Shown: positions 12,632 through 21,884, numbered from the stretch's first letter. The stretch: DNA of 64,000 bases from Mytilus californianus (GCF_021869535.1 NW_026262701.1:6525501-6589500), one strand, 5' to 3'. Notes: generated by a model not told the origin, from the sequence alone. Numbers and translations are program-made.

Positions 12632-13185
12632 TTTGGTTTTTTGCTAACATTGATTCTTAATTTCCAATTATTACAATACTGTGAAAAATTATTTAAAAGT
12701 AACTGTAAATCTGAACTTGATTCAGCAAGTAAAATAGTATCATTGGCATATAATAATACAAACAGTTTAAGGTATATATTTAGTTCATTTTCTATATCCA
12801 ATGTTAAAGATTGTACACCACTAATGTTAACATTTTCTAAATACTGCTGCAAATCGTTCAAATATAGAGAGAATAACAAAGGAGAAAGATTTTCCCCTTG
12901 TCTAACACCAATTTCACTAGCAAACATGTCAGATAAATTATTATTATGTACAATACGTGATTTAACATAATCATACATATTTTTAACAATTCTAAGAAAC
13001 TTTCCTTTTACATTATTCAAAAGGAGTTTTTATAATAAAGAATTACGGTGTACAAAATCAAACGCCTTTTCAAAATCTACAAAAGCGCAAAAAAGCTTTT
13101 TCTTTTTAACACTGAGAAGTTCAAAAAGTGCATATAAAGAAAAAAATATGATCCGTAGTAGAGTAACCATGTCGGAAGCCGGCTT
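12628..13185 (-). pseudogene. LINE reverse transcriptase palm, catalytic box mutated
   Basis: Motifs in order: QAGFRHGYSTTDHIF (13185 downward), a VDFEKAFD-like motif A decoded near 13060-13080 in another frame, GVRQGENLSPLLFSLYLNDL, and the catalytic box read as YAND (near 12740-12750) instead of YADD. The Asp-to-Asn change (GAT to AAT) should abolish polymerase activity by itself. The reading frame is also broken around 13020-13120. Confidence 0.85.
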
Positions 13186-13903
13186 GATTTAAGTCAATGT
13201 GTCTTGTATACAATTCATCGAGATCTTTTTGTAAGCGAAATATAGCTTCGTTCGCAGAATCAGTATCTTCTCGAATTACCGCACATTCACCTTTGACATC
13301 TGACACATCCTTTTTCGCATCTTCAAATTTTTCGTTTATGAAATTCATACCCTGCTCAACATCATCAACTCTTTTGGACACTTTTTCTACAGTTTTTACT
13401 AAATTTTGGACGGTTCTGTCAAATGTAGAAATCTTTTTTGAAAGTTCATCAAGTGTTGACAATTTGTCACATATTATATTAACTTTTTGGGTAAGATCGT
13501 CAAGTTTGCAATTTGCGTCTAAATAAGGATTCACCATTGGCTACATAACAGAGTTTATATTCTGTGGAGTACTGGTGTAAAAACCAACTGCCGGGGAACT
13601 TGGAGATTGTTGAGTAAAATGTGGATTCTGGACTGGCTGCGTCAATGAGTAAGGTTGAAATTGCTGTCTATTTTGTGTAACTGGGGTATCGTAGACGGGA
13701 ACATTAAAAGTTGCCATATTTACATTATTGGTCGAGTATTCATTTGTTTTGTTTTTGTTTACATTACTCTTAATTTTGTTTACGTTTGACGAGGACTTTT
13801 GAGTATTAATCACTGTCTTTTTGTTTGGATTCTCACCACTCACATTCTGTGTACTTGATTTTTTCCTTTTTCTAACCTTCTTTTCTCCTTTTTTTGAATT
13901 CAT
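13186..13903 (-). pseudogene. LINE ORF1, coiled-coil protein with in-frame TAG
   Basis: One continuous frame beginning MNSKKGEKKVRKRKKSS, basic and probably nucleic-acid binding, followed by a Gln/Pro/Asn-rich part. A TAG at 13541-13543 interrupts it. The frame then continues as a heptad-like coiled coil (residues such as LDELSKKISTFDRTVQNLV and VEKVSKRVDDVEQGM). At about 13186 it runs straight into the RT motif because of the internal deletion. ORF1 coiled coils mediate trimerisation in many LINEs; that role is inferred here. Confidence 0.7.
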
Positions 13904-13905
13904 AG

Positions 13906-14317
13906 AGAAAAACTAATGTTCCTTTTGTAAAATGTCATATTCTATCACTGTAAGTTCAATTGAAAACACCTCATATTCATTAAGTAAATTATTTTTTGAA
14001 GTAGAGAAAACAAACACGACTTTCTTTTTTCTTTTTTCACACATGCTAAATCTCCTAAATGGCACTTCTTTCGGAGAATGAATGTTTATTTGTTGACCAG
14101 AAATTGGCTTTTTTTATCTACCCGAGCAACGTTCTAACAAAAAAAATTCATAGATTTTTTATTAAGTTTTGTTACCTAATTTCGCAGTTTTCTGAATTTC
14201 TTCCATGTCTTTTGTATTTTTTTTTTTTTTTGCTTGATATATTGTGTTATGTGCCTCTCCAAAGACAGAAACCAATATTCTATTGGTTGTCGTTAGTTGT
14301 TGCCTGTCATAGAAATA
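13906..14317. other. No recognisable feature
   Basis: AT-rich flank of the LINE with T-runs. No motif-bearing ORF. Confidence 0.5.
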
Positions 14318-14644
14318 AGAAGATGTGGTATGAGTGCCAATGAGACAACTCTCCATCACAAAGTGTAAAAAGTAAACGATTATAGGTCAAAGTACGGCAT
14401 TCAACACGGAGCATTGGCTAACACCGAACAGCATGCAAGCTATAAAGGGCCCCGAAATGACTAGTGTAAAACAGAGACATATACACACAACGTGAGGAAA
14501 ACCAACGGTCTAATCTATATAAAAACGAGAAACGAGAAACCTCACTTAAGAACCACATCAACAAACGACAACCACTGAAACAGGTTCCTGACTTAGGACA
14601 GCAGTGCAAACAAATGCAGATATTCGTTTATTGTTTAAGCATAA
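14318..14644 (+). repeat. Abundant mussel repeat, long copy
   Basis: Begins with the GATGTGGTATGAGTGCC core and continues through 'ggtcaaagtacggcattcaacacggagc', 'acgtgaggaaaaccaacgg' and 'gacaaccactgaaacaggttcctgacttaggacag', a string known from mussel genomes. Short cores of the same family occur at 18268 (+), 32203 (+), 8867 (-), 60865 (-) and 61976 (-). Confidence 0.7.
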
Positions 14645-14930
14645 CTCAGGCCGTTGGTCTTTTAAATTGTTTCACATTTTTTCATACCGGGAGGCTTTTA
14701 TGGCTTACTACAGGGGCGGATCCAGCCATTTACAGAGCGGGGGGTTCCTAACCCAGGATAAAAGGGGGGGGGGGGGGTTTCCAACTATATGTCCCCATTC
14801 AAATGCATTGATCGTCAAAAAAAGGGGGGTTCCAAACCCCGGACTCCCCCCCCTGGATCCGCCACTGTACTATACGTATGTGTTTTTCTCACTGTTGAAG
14901 CCTTTACGGTGACCTATTGTTGTTTGACAA
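14645..14930 (-). repeat. Mussel interspersed repeat interrupted by a hAT-like MITE
   Basis: Same family as 8719-8912. The host sequence 'cttttatggctta' is split at 14710 and resumes at 14868 as 'tatacgtatgtgtttttctcactgttgaagcc'. The 8.8-kb copy shows the uninterrupted order. Confidence 0.65.
14711..14867. mobile_element. Short hAT-like MITE with GGCGGATCC termini
   Basis: 157 bp bounded by CAGGGGCGGATCCAG and, on the other strand, CAGTGGCGGATCCAG (14 of 15 identical). It is flanked on both sides by TACTA (14706-14710 and 14868-14872). The interior is G/C-homopolymer rich and non-coding. Terminal CA..TG sequence and a 5-bp duplication are compatible with the hAT superfamily (5-8 bp duplications). 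Confidence 0.75.
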
Positions 14931-15010
14931 ATATCCACGTGAGAACAAATGACAATTTAAGGATATAATACGAATATGCTACGAAAGTGGTATTTGTGAA
15001 CCGAATCAAT

Positions 15011-15050
15011 TGAGGATTTGTATAGTAAGATATTACTATACAAATCCTTG
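15011..15050. repeat. 40-bp palindromic insertion, family 1 copy A
   Basis: Perfect 16-bp arms AGGATTTGTATAGTAA (15013-15028) and its complement (15033-15048) around the loop GATA. The unit is flanked by perfect 11-bp direct repeats ACCGAATCAAT at 15000-15010 and 15051-15061, which look like a target-site duplication. Confidence 0.8.
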
Positions 15051-15061
15051 ACCGAATCAAT

Positions 15062-15414
15062 ATAAAACTTTCGTATTCGTATTCGTATTACATTCTTGTC
15101 CTTTGTTCTCTAGTAGTGGATATTTGTCTCAGTATTGACAATCATAACACATCTCCGTATTTTTTATTTATATAACTCGAAAATATATATGATCTGAAAA
15201 AATACACAAATTTATGAATTATATTCTTTGGGTTATCAGAAAAATATTCATGAGTAATCTTGCTTTCCTTATCAATATGACATTATCATTGTAGTATTTT
15301 CTTTCTTTTAATTTCTGGTTTTGCATCTAAATCATATTTCCACTTATGACATTAATTAAAAAAATAGAGAAAAAAAAATTGTTTTATCGAAAAATAATTG
15401 AAAAAAGGACGCCG
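15062..15414. other. No recognisable feature
   Basis: AT-rich, with poly-A runs near 15360-15410. No ORF of interest. Confidence 0.5.
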
Positions 15415-15558
15415 CAATGGCGGATCCAGAACTTTTCATAAGGCTGACTGACCTAAGGGGGGCCCGCTCCAGTCATGCTTTAGTGCTGCCCTATATAATC
15501 AACCAGATTTTTCCCACAAAAGGGGCCCCCTACCCCAGGCCCCCTGGATCCGCCTATG
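15415..15558. mobile_element. Second hAT-like MITE with GGCGGATCC termini
   Basis: 144 bp. The left end CAATGGCGGATCCAG and the right end read on the - strand, CATAGGCGGATCCAG, match at 13 of 15 positions. Flanks are GGACGCCG (15407-15414) and GGACGCCC (15559-15566), an 8-bp direct repeat with one mismatch. Same terminal motif as 14711-14867 but a different interior. Non-autonomous. Confidence 0.72.
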
Positions 15559-16078
15559 GGACGCCCCAAAACTCGGACTGTACTTTTATAATTTAAATTG
15601 ATTTACCCGCCAAATTATTTATGGCGGGAAATTTTCATTGGTATGCAGAGAAAAACCCCGAGAAGTTCGAAATACATAGAACAGAAGAAGGGAAGGAGCG
15701 AAGTTACATTAATAATATTGGATGGTTCTTTGTTGACCTCATAGGTAAACAAGACAAACATATTTTGTTCGTATTATGACAACATGTACAAAAATTTACC
15801 TCACTTTAAAATTGCCGCAAAAATCTAGCATTGGCTCACAAGATGCATCTAATTACCAATATTTTATATATATTTAAATTTATTTTAATATATTTTGAAA
15901 TTCAAAAGAGTTTATTAGCGTGCCTGGTCCATAGGGTGAAGTGAGCTTTACTCATCACTTGGCGTCCGTCGTCGTCCGTTAACTTTTGCAACATTCTTCT
16001 CTGAAACTACTGGCCACACTCATTATTGGTGTATTTAGTTTTAAAAGTGTGTCAGATGACCCAACCTTCCAACCAACC

Positions 16079-16116
16079 AAGGATTTGTATAGCATATCTT
16101 ACTATACAAATCCTTG
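16079..16116. repeat. 38-bp palindromic insertion, family 1 copy B
   Basis: AAGGATTTGTATAG...CTATACAAATCCTTG inside a tandem-repeat element. Flanked by AACC (16075-16078) and AACC (16117-16120). Other copies of the host repeat (for example near 58155) read straight through this position (ccaaccaaccaagatggcc), so the palindrome is an insertion. Confidence 0.75.
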
Positions 16117-16639
16117 AACCAACATGGCAAAAAAAAAATAGATCATAGGGTTAAGATTCAAGTATTGCCTATTATCTTGAAAACCAATAAAGATAGAGAA
16201 AAGACATGCTAAAATGTTCTTAAAGTTGATCAAGATCTGCCAGCTGTCCATTAATACATAAACTGTCCGACAACTCCTAGGAGTTATTGTCAATATTGGC
16301 TATTGCCCTTATATGACTATTTTAACCAATATCTTTTTTATGTTTGTCTATTATTTTGAAATTTATACTGGTTATCATGGTTATAGTAAAACTTTTCTAA
16401 ATTGCGAAAATGATCAGGACAAGATCTAATTTGTCAACTAGGTTAATATGAGGATAGGAATGCCATTTACCTTCAGTCGTCAGACAGTTGTTTTCTGTTA
16501 CGGTTTGCGTTAAATTGGTTAAAATTTTATCGTGATTTGTCAAAATATCATTGTGATTCGTCAGAGGTCTCAAATAATTATCCATTACCATTATTTTTGG
16601 AAAGAATTTTACGTGATTTGTCAAAATCAGTTGATTTTT

Positions 16640-17300
16640 GTCAAGCCTTCGACTTTTGTCGAAAAAGCGAGACATAGCGATCCTACATTCCGTCGGCAGC
16701 ATCCACAAATATTCACTCTGTGGTTAAAGTTTTTCAAATTTTAATAACTTTCTTAAACTATCCGTGATTTCTACCAAACTAGGACAGAAGCTTGTTTATG
16801 ATCATAAGATAGTATCCAGAAGTAAATTTTGTAAAAAAAAAATTCCATTTTTTCCGTATTTTACTTATAAATGGACTTAGTTTTTCTGCCAGGAAACATT
16901 ACATTCACTCTGTGGTTAAAGTTTAAAATTTTAATAACTTTCTTAAACTATCCTGGATTTGTACCAAACTTGGACAGAAGCTTATTTATGATCAAAAGCT
17001 AGTATCTAGAAGGAAATTTTTATTAAAATTTTGTACTTGTTTATCCATATTTTACTTATAAATGGACTTAGTTTTTCTTCCAGTTAACATTACATACAGT
17101 CTGCAGTTAAAGTTTTTAAAACATTTATTAGATTCATAAACTATCCTGAATTTTTGCTAAACTTGGACAGAAGCTTCTTACAATCAAAAGATAGTATCAA
17201 GAGGAATATTTTTACTATTTTTTTTCCTCGTTTTTGTTGAGCCTGCGATTAACAGCAAAAATAGGCGAGACACTGGGTTCCAAGGAACCCTTATGAATTT
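16640..17300 (+). mobile_element. Nested tandem-repeat element with 'gcgagac' ends
   Basis: Leader hairpin at about 16643-16665 (GCCTTCGACTTTTGTCGAA then gcgagacat). Three units of about 185 bp follow, each with 'cactctgtggttaaag' and 'cttggacagaagctt', starting near 16717, 16907 and 17095. It closes with 'aggcgagacactgggttcc' near 17262. The same leader and end occur at 40325-41180. Confidence 0.6.
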
Positions 17301-18263
17301 TTTATCTTCATAAAGAAAATGTACATTTTATCGTCATGACCCAAAACTTACTGTTAACATCATTTGGCAAAATTTTTTACCATTAATCGTCATGAAGGTA
17401 CCCCCATTACGACGATCTGATATCAGAGAGGTCAACTCCTAGTAAGAGTTGTTGCCCCTTAAATTATAATTTTTATAATTTTTTGCATTTTTTACCAAAA
17501 ACCAAAGAAGATTAAGAAAACTTGTAAACAGCAAAAATAACCAGTGAGACAAGATCTGCAAATGTATCAACACAGCTGAAATTTCAGTCAATTCCTAATT
17601 GGAGTTATTGCCCTTTAAAGATTTGTTTACCCATTTTTTGGCTATGTAAAAAACTATAATAGATATTGAAAATGATCTGCAATACAAGATAAAAAAAAAA
17701 AATATTTGTCATGAATTATATTCTAGTTTTAAATGTTGGTGAGTGGCCATTATTGAAAGTGCACATATATAACCAGGTGAGTGACACAGGCTCTGTAAAC
17801 CCTTTTGTGTTTTATTTAAAGTTTATATTTAACTCATGAGAAGGACTGAGCTTTTTAGATTGAGAAAATAACAAATATATATACATGACAGAAGTATTTT
17901 AATATCTAGAAACTATAAAGCATCTTTCAATGTACTATTAGACCATTTGTCAATTTAATACTATTGTCTGATTGGTTAGTCAGGGGAATTTTCGAATGTT
18001 ATTAAAAACTTTATATTATGTGGAAGGGAAGACTAAAACTAAAACTACAGATTGAAGACTAATTACCTGAAATAACACGGATTCAAAACTCAAAGAAAAT
18101 GAAATTTTTTTGAAGTTTAATGCATTTTTAGGTAAAGTCTGTTGTCAAGGGATTTTAGTAAAAATTTAAGGGGCGTCTGACTTTTTTTCAGCACACTTCA
18201 TGAATAAAATAATCATATGCCTAAATCTTAATTGAAAAATGTTTGAACAAGAATTTGAAAATG

Positions 18264-18312
18264 AAACAAGAAGATGTGGTATGATTACCAATGAGATAAC
18301 TCTCCACCAGAT
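18264..18312 (+). repeat. Short copy of the mussel 'gatgtggtat' repeat
   Basis: GAAGATGTGGTATGATTACC followed by aatgagataactctccacc; only the core is present. Surrounding DNA from 17.8 to 18.7 kb is AT-rich without other recognisable features. Confidence 0.6.
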
Positions 18313-18728
18313 ATGAAATAAGATAAGTGAGAAATACACCACAAAGTTAGAAAATTTGTAGTAGGGCCAAAAATAAAATTTAAATTGTTTGATGTTGCCA
18401 CATACCCACCTAAAAAGCAGCCTACCTGGAAAAAAATTTATGATATTTATTAATCATTTCAATTTTTATTTGAAAGATTTTTCCTGCTCTCACGTCGTTC
18501 TCTTGTCTACAAAATGTAACTCTTGTTGTTGGCCAAAAAAATTAAATCCCTACCTGCCTACCTACCCAACCCTACAAGGCAAGGTGGCCTAGCATGAAGC
18601 ATTTTTGTTAAGCACACTCACCTACTCAGTTGTTATGACTCATTTGAAAGATATTTCACTCATCCCATATTCTTTATTTCATGGTACTGTGAATTACTAA
18701 TGTTCTTATATAACATGTAGCCTTAACA

Positions 18729-19130
18729 CAGGGGTTTCATTATTTTTTTAGACTGGAGGTACCTTTGAGATTATAGGGGGAACCAAACTTAAACGGCAAG
18801 GGGTCTGGGGGCCGCTTAAGGCCCCCAGTGGGTCCAGGGCTAGCCCTGGTAGGGGGACCAGGGGGGCAAAGCCCCCCGGAAGCTCATGGATTTTAGGGAT
18901 TTCAGCCTTAATTTTTTGCTTAAAAAAATAGGGTAAAGTCTGTAATATTTGCTTCAATTTTGGGTAAGTTAACATTGAATTGTTTTTTTTCTAGACATGC
19001 TAGAGTAATCATCTGAAAATACATTGCTTATAATTATTTTGTAATCAGTTATAAAATATGTATGACCATGGAAGTATTATATTGTCAATATAATACTTCC
19101 ATGGTATGACCTATAACGCAGGGGTTTCAT
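18729..19130. mobile_element. GC-rich triple-hairpin element between 12-bp direct repeats
   Basis: Three consecutive GC-rich hairpins in an otherwise AT-rich region: CTGGGGGCC-gcttaa-GGCCCCCAG (18805-18828), a perfect 16-bp palindrome CCAGGGCTAGCCCTGG (18834-18849) and GGGGGGC-aaa-GCCCCCC (18861-18877). The direct repeat CAGGGGTTTCAT occurs at 18729-18740 and 19119-19130 and may mark element ends. The - strand ORF through the hairpins is Pro/Leu-rich because of base composition only. Confidence 0.55.
19068..19103. repeat. 36-bp palindromic insertion, family 2
   Basis: ATGGAAGTATTATATTG and its reverse complement, joined by two bases, form a near-perfect palindrome. It is flanked by perfect 8-bp direct repeats GTATGACC (19060-19067 and 19104-19111). 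A single arm (tggaagtattatattgac) recurs near 36537-36554. Confidence 0.82.
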
Positions 19131-19385
19131 GTGAAATGTTGTTTAAATGTTTTGTTTGTTTTTATACTTTTATTAAATGTTTTGCATTTGTTCAATTTTG
19201 CAAATTAATCATAGGATTCTTGACTATAGTAAGTAAAAAAAAAAAAATTTTCACTTCTTCTTAGCTGTCTTTTTTTTTAATTTTAGAAGTCTTAAATCTC
19301 GTCAGATGTTATATTTTGTAAACGTAACAGTTATGTTAGTTCAGATTGTAAAATGTTTCACGATGTCTTACACTAAAAAATTCAA

Positions 19386-19628
19386 TCACAACATAGAACA
19401 CATATCGTGAAAACGGAGATCAGTGACAACGTCCAACGGGAAACGAACTGATTTGATACGATTAACGATTTTTCTGAATTTCATAGAATGTTCACCTTTA
19501 TTAAACCTTTTATTCATAAAATAATCTGTGATACAAGCTGCTTTCCTTTTATTAGACATAATATTGCTGTTGTTGTTTAAATTCATCAACAATTTGCCGC
19601 TTGAAAATATACTGCTAAATCGTCGCAT
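19386..19628 (-). CDS. Small ORF with PIP-box/PIP-degron-like motif; weak first-exon candidate
   Basis: 80 codons, not recognised as a known protein. From residue 25 it reads SNKRKAACITDYFMNKR. Residues 30-41 fit a PCNA-binding PIP box except that Gln is replaced by Ala: Ile33, Tyr36 and Phe37 fall in the expected places. Thr34-Asp35 and Arg41 (+4) match the CRL4-Cdt2 PIP-degron form. Similar KRK..I.DFF starts are also common in transposon-derived zinc-finger genes. No downstream exon was identified on the - strand and no promoter element was recognised. It may be the 5' exon of a decayed transposase-related gene, or chance. Confidence 0.25.
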   Translation of the reverse strand: MRRFSSIFSSGKLLMNLNNNSNIMSNKRKAACITDYFMNKRFNKGEHSMKFRKIVNRIKSVRFPLDVVTDLRFHDMCSML

Positions 19629-19998
19629 TTTAAAGCGCTCTTACGATACAGATACAGACACATGGTTTGTAATTATCACTTCTCCTACTTTGGAGGTGTG
19701 CCTAAATTGGCAGAAGATAGATCTATACTTTAACGCGGACCTCGACGAAGACACCTATAAACATACACATGAACGGCGTAGAACGGAGATTGTCAAGGAA
19801 TGAAAGAAATTAGATTTGAACGATCTTCAAAAGAATTTTACACATTTTTTTTTTGTATTTTTATTTTTTCTGCCGGTACCAGACGCTTCCGTAGGCGGGT
19901 AAAAGTACCGGGTACCGGGTATTAATGAATGCACTGTTAACATATAGAAATAATAGAATCTGAAGTGAGATGATGTATCAAATGTTTTTGCTTTATAA

Positions 19999-20279
19999 CC
20001 TTAAAACAAGGAATTATTTGAATCTGGAATAATTTTGAATTCTGGAAAATTGATTAGAAATGTATGATGAAAACTAACCCAACTAAATAGGGTTAGCCAT
20101 GCGCGCATGGCTAAGGTTAATTTTACTTTCACTATCATTTCAGTATGAACTAACTAACCCCCCTTAGCCATGCGTGCATGGCTAACCCTATTTAGTTGGG
20201 TTAGTTTTCATCATAAATTTCTCATCAATTTTCCAGAATTAAAAATTATTCCAGATTCAAATAATTCCTTGTTTTAAGG
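19999..20279. mobile_element. Long inverted repeat, 118-bp arms
   Basis: Left arm 19999-20116 and right arm 20162-20279 are reverse complements with about 4 mismatches in 118 (about 97%), around a 45-bp loop. The inner end of the left arm is itself a perfect 22-bp palindrome (20093-20114, centre GCGC); in the right arm it has one mismatch. Non-coding. Probably a recently formed fold-back/MITE element. No flanking duplication was identified. Confidence 0.85.
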
Positions 20280-20723
20280 ACAAAACAGTCAACACAAAAG
20301 CACCTAAAGGCAAAAAGCTGTACTCAACTTTTGCTTCTCAATAACTTTATTGCCTATATTTAGCATTTTCCCCAAAAACTGTTTGCCGGGGGGTCAGAGA
20401 TGCAAATTAGTTCTTTAAAAGGTTCAGTCTTGTATCTGTCTGTTGAATTTATGCTTTGACATATTCAAGATCCAAATGTATTATTTGCACCTCCTATAAT
20501 CAACTGTTTTGTATATGAAAGTTTACAAATATCTCTAAGCTCCATACTATAATTTGAGTATAAACATGTATATAAGGTGCATAAAATGTCTCAATTATGC
20601 ACCAACATTAAACTTTAAAAAGCCATGGAAAAATCAAATATACCAACTTGCCCATTTTTTAAGTCACAAATTTTGAGAAATGTCTTTTGTATACACAAAC
20701 ACTCCAAAAGTATAGGTAGGAGG

Positions 20724-21779
20724 CAGGGCTTCCAAAATTATTTTTAGCCAGCCGGACATTTTATATATTAAACCGATTTTAATCCCTTAAGACTAAATAA
20801 AGAAAAGGCAATTATGGTAATCATGCAGTTGCCGAGTTGGCCATCCCAATGATTGACATTAAAAAAAAAACGATATTAAACTTTCTTTGATTCAAATTCG
20901 AAGTTCTGACGTAAACTGTTAAATTGGCAGTGCATCATTCGAAGTGTGCAACATCACCGTACTTATATCTGCCTTAGACTTTTTATTTGTGCAAAATAAC
21001 GTTGTCAAAAACTTTACTTTCGTTTTTAAATCTACCGGATGTTATCTTGACAATGGTAAAACATGGACCAGAGATGGATACGTAAACTCCGTGTACGTTT
21101 GCAAAGCATGAATGAGTGTATAAGTAGCTCATTCTACGTTATTTCTTCAAGAAAATATTCGAAATAAACGTGAGATAAAGGTATCAATGACAATTTAAGC
21201 ATTTTTTGAAGAAATTAGGATGCATAATTAAATTTCACACCTGCTCACATGCGCACACATGTACTAGTTCAAACAGAAACATGTCTCTGGTTCAAACAAA
21301 GTGGTTATGACGATTTTTCATTTTCACCTTTTTAATTTTTTCATCAAATCATATTTGTAAATGTATTTCTGATAATTTAAATCTTTTTAACTAAATTAAT
21401 CAGATTGAAACCGGTGAAATGTAAGAAAATAAGTTGAATAGACCGATCAATGTCCATTTCAAAATAGTTTACCTGTCACCTGAATAGGTCAATTTCAGCT
21501 GTTCGACAACTAATTAGCCTTGATTAAAATGAGAAGGTATTAAAGTAGGGGTTGTTTTGATAGTACTTAATGATCATGTCACTTTTATGACCGGAAATGT
21601 GTGGCTGTTAAAGGCAAGAGGTTGGGTCAAAAAGATCGCGAATTATATTAAAAATTATTGTGACTGGCTCTAAAAAAGCCTTGAAAACTAAAAAGTAGAT
21701 GACCGTTTCGTGCTTTGCCCTGCACTTTTACCGGACATTATACAAATGTCCGGAATATATGACTGTTTTGGAAGCCTTG
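20724..21779. mobile_element. 1,056-bp non-autonomous hAT-like transposon
   Basis: Ends CAGGGCTTCCAAAA and, on the - strand, CAAGGCTTCCAAAA (13 of 14 identical). Flanked by the perfect 8-bp direct repeat GTAGGAGG (20716-20723 and 21780-21787). CAGGG-type ends with an 8-bp duplication are diagnostic of hAT. A subterminal CCGGACATTT motif is inverted near the two ends (about 20753 and 21731-21753). No transposase ORF is present, so it would need to be mobilised in trans. Confidence 0.87.
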
Positions 21780-21884
21780 GTAGGAGGCCAATGAAATTTT
21801 GCATAGTTGTTGTGGGTGATACTTAGATGTGTTAATTATATTTTGGTGAAATTTAGCTCATCAATTTGGAAAAAAACTTAGTTT

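Larger units (their letters stand above)
11445..13905 (-). mobile_element. Internally deleted LINE (non-LTR retrotransposon)
   Basis: A - strand retrotransposon remnant. From 5' to 3' it has ORF1 (13903-13186), a direct join into the reverse transcriptase (13185-12628), a post-RT region (12631-11927) and a C-terminal Cys-rich segment (11884-11582). It ends in a CATT-type simple tail near 11450-11470. The APE endonuclease and the start of the RT are missing. Two frameshifts and one in-frame stop make it inactive. Confidence 0.9.
15920..17797 (+). mobile_element. Hairpin-leader tandem-repeat element, heavily interrupted
   Basis: Diverged leader 'gaagtgagctttactcatcacttggcgtccgtcgtcg' at 15940, body with 'gagttattgccctttaaag' blocks, and end 'caggtgagtgacacaggctctg' near 17775-17797. 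It is interrupted by a 38-bp palindrome (16079) and by other elements between about 16450 and 17390. Leader and terminus match the elements at 37694, 41274 and 57983. Confidence 0.6.

Noticed and set aside
13197-13526. + strand ORF of 109 codons opposite LINE ORF1
   Set aside because: Shadow of the coiled-coil coding strand; Phe/Ser-rich composition comes from antisense Lys/Glu codons.
18748-18975. Pro/Leu-rich - strand ORF through the GC-rich hairpins
   Set aside because: The composition is produced by the GGGGGC/GCCCCC hairpins, with no independent coding signal.
20090-20215. Telomere-like repeats (gggtta blocks)
   Set aside because: Only isolated 'gggttag' words within the inverted repeat; no tandem TTAGGG array.
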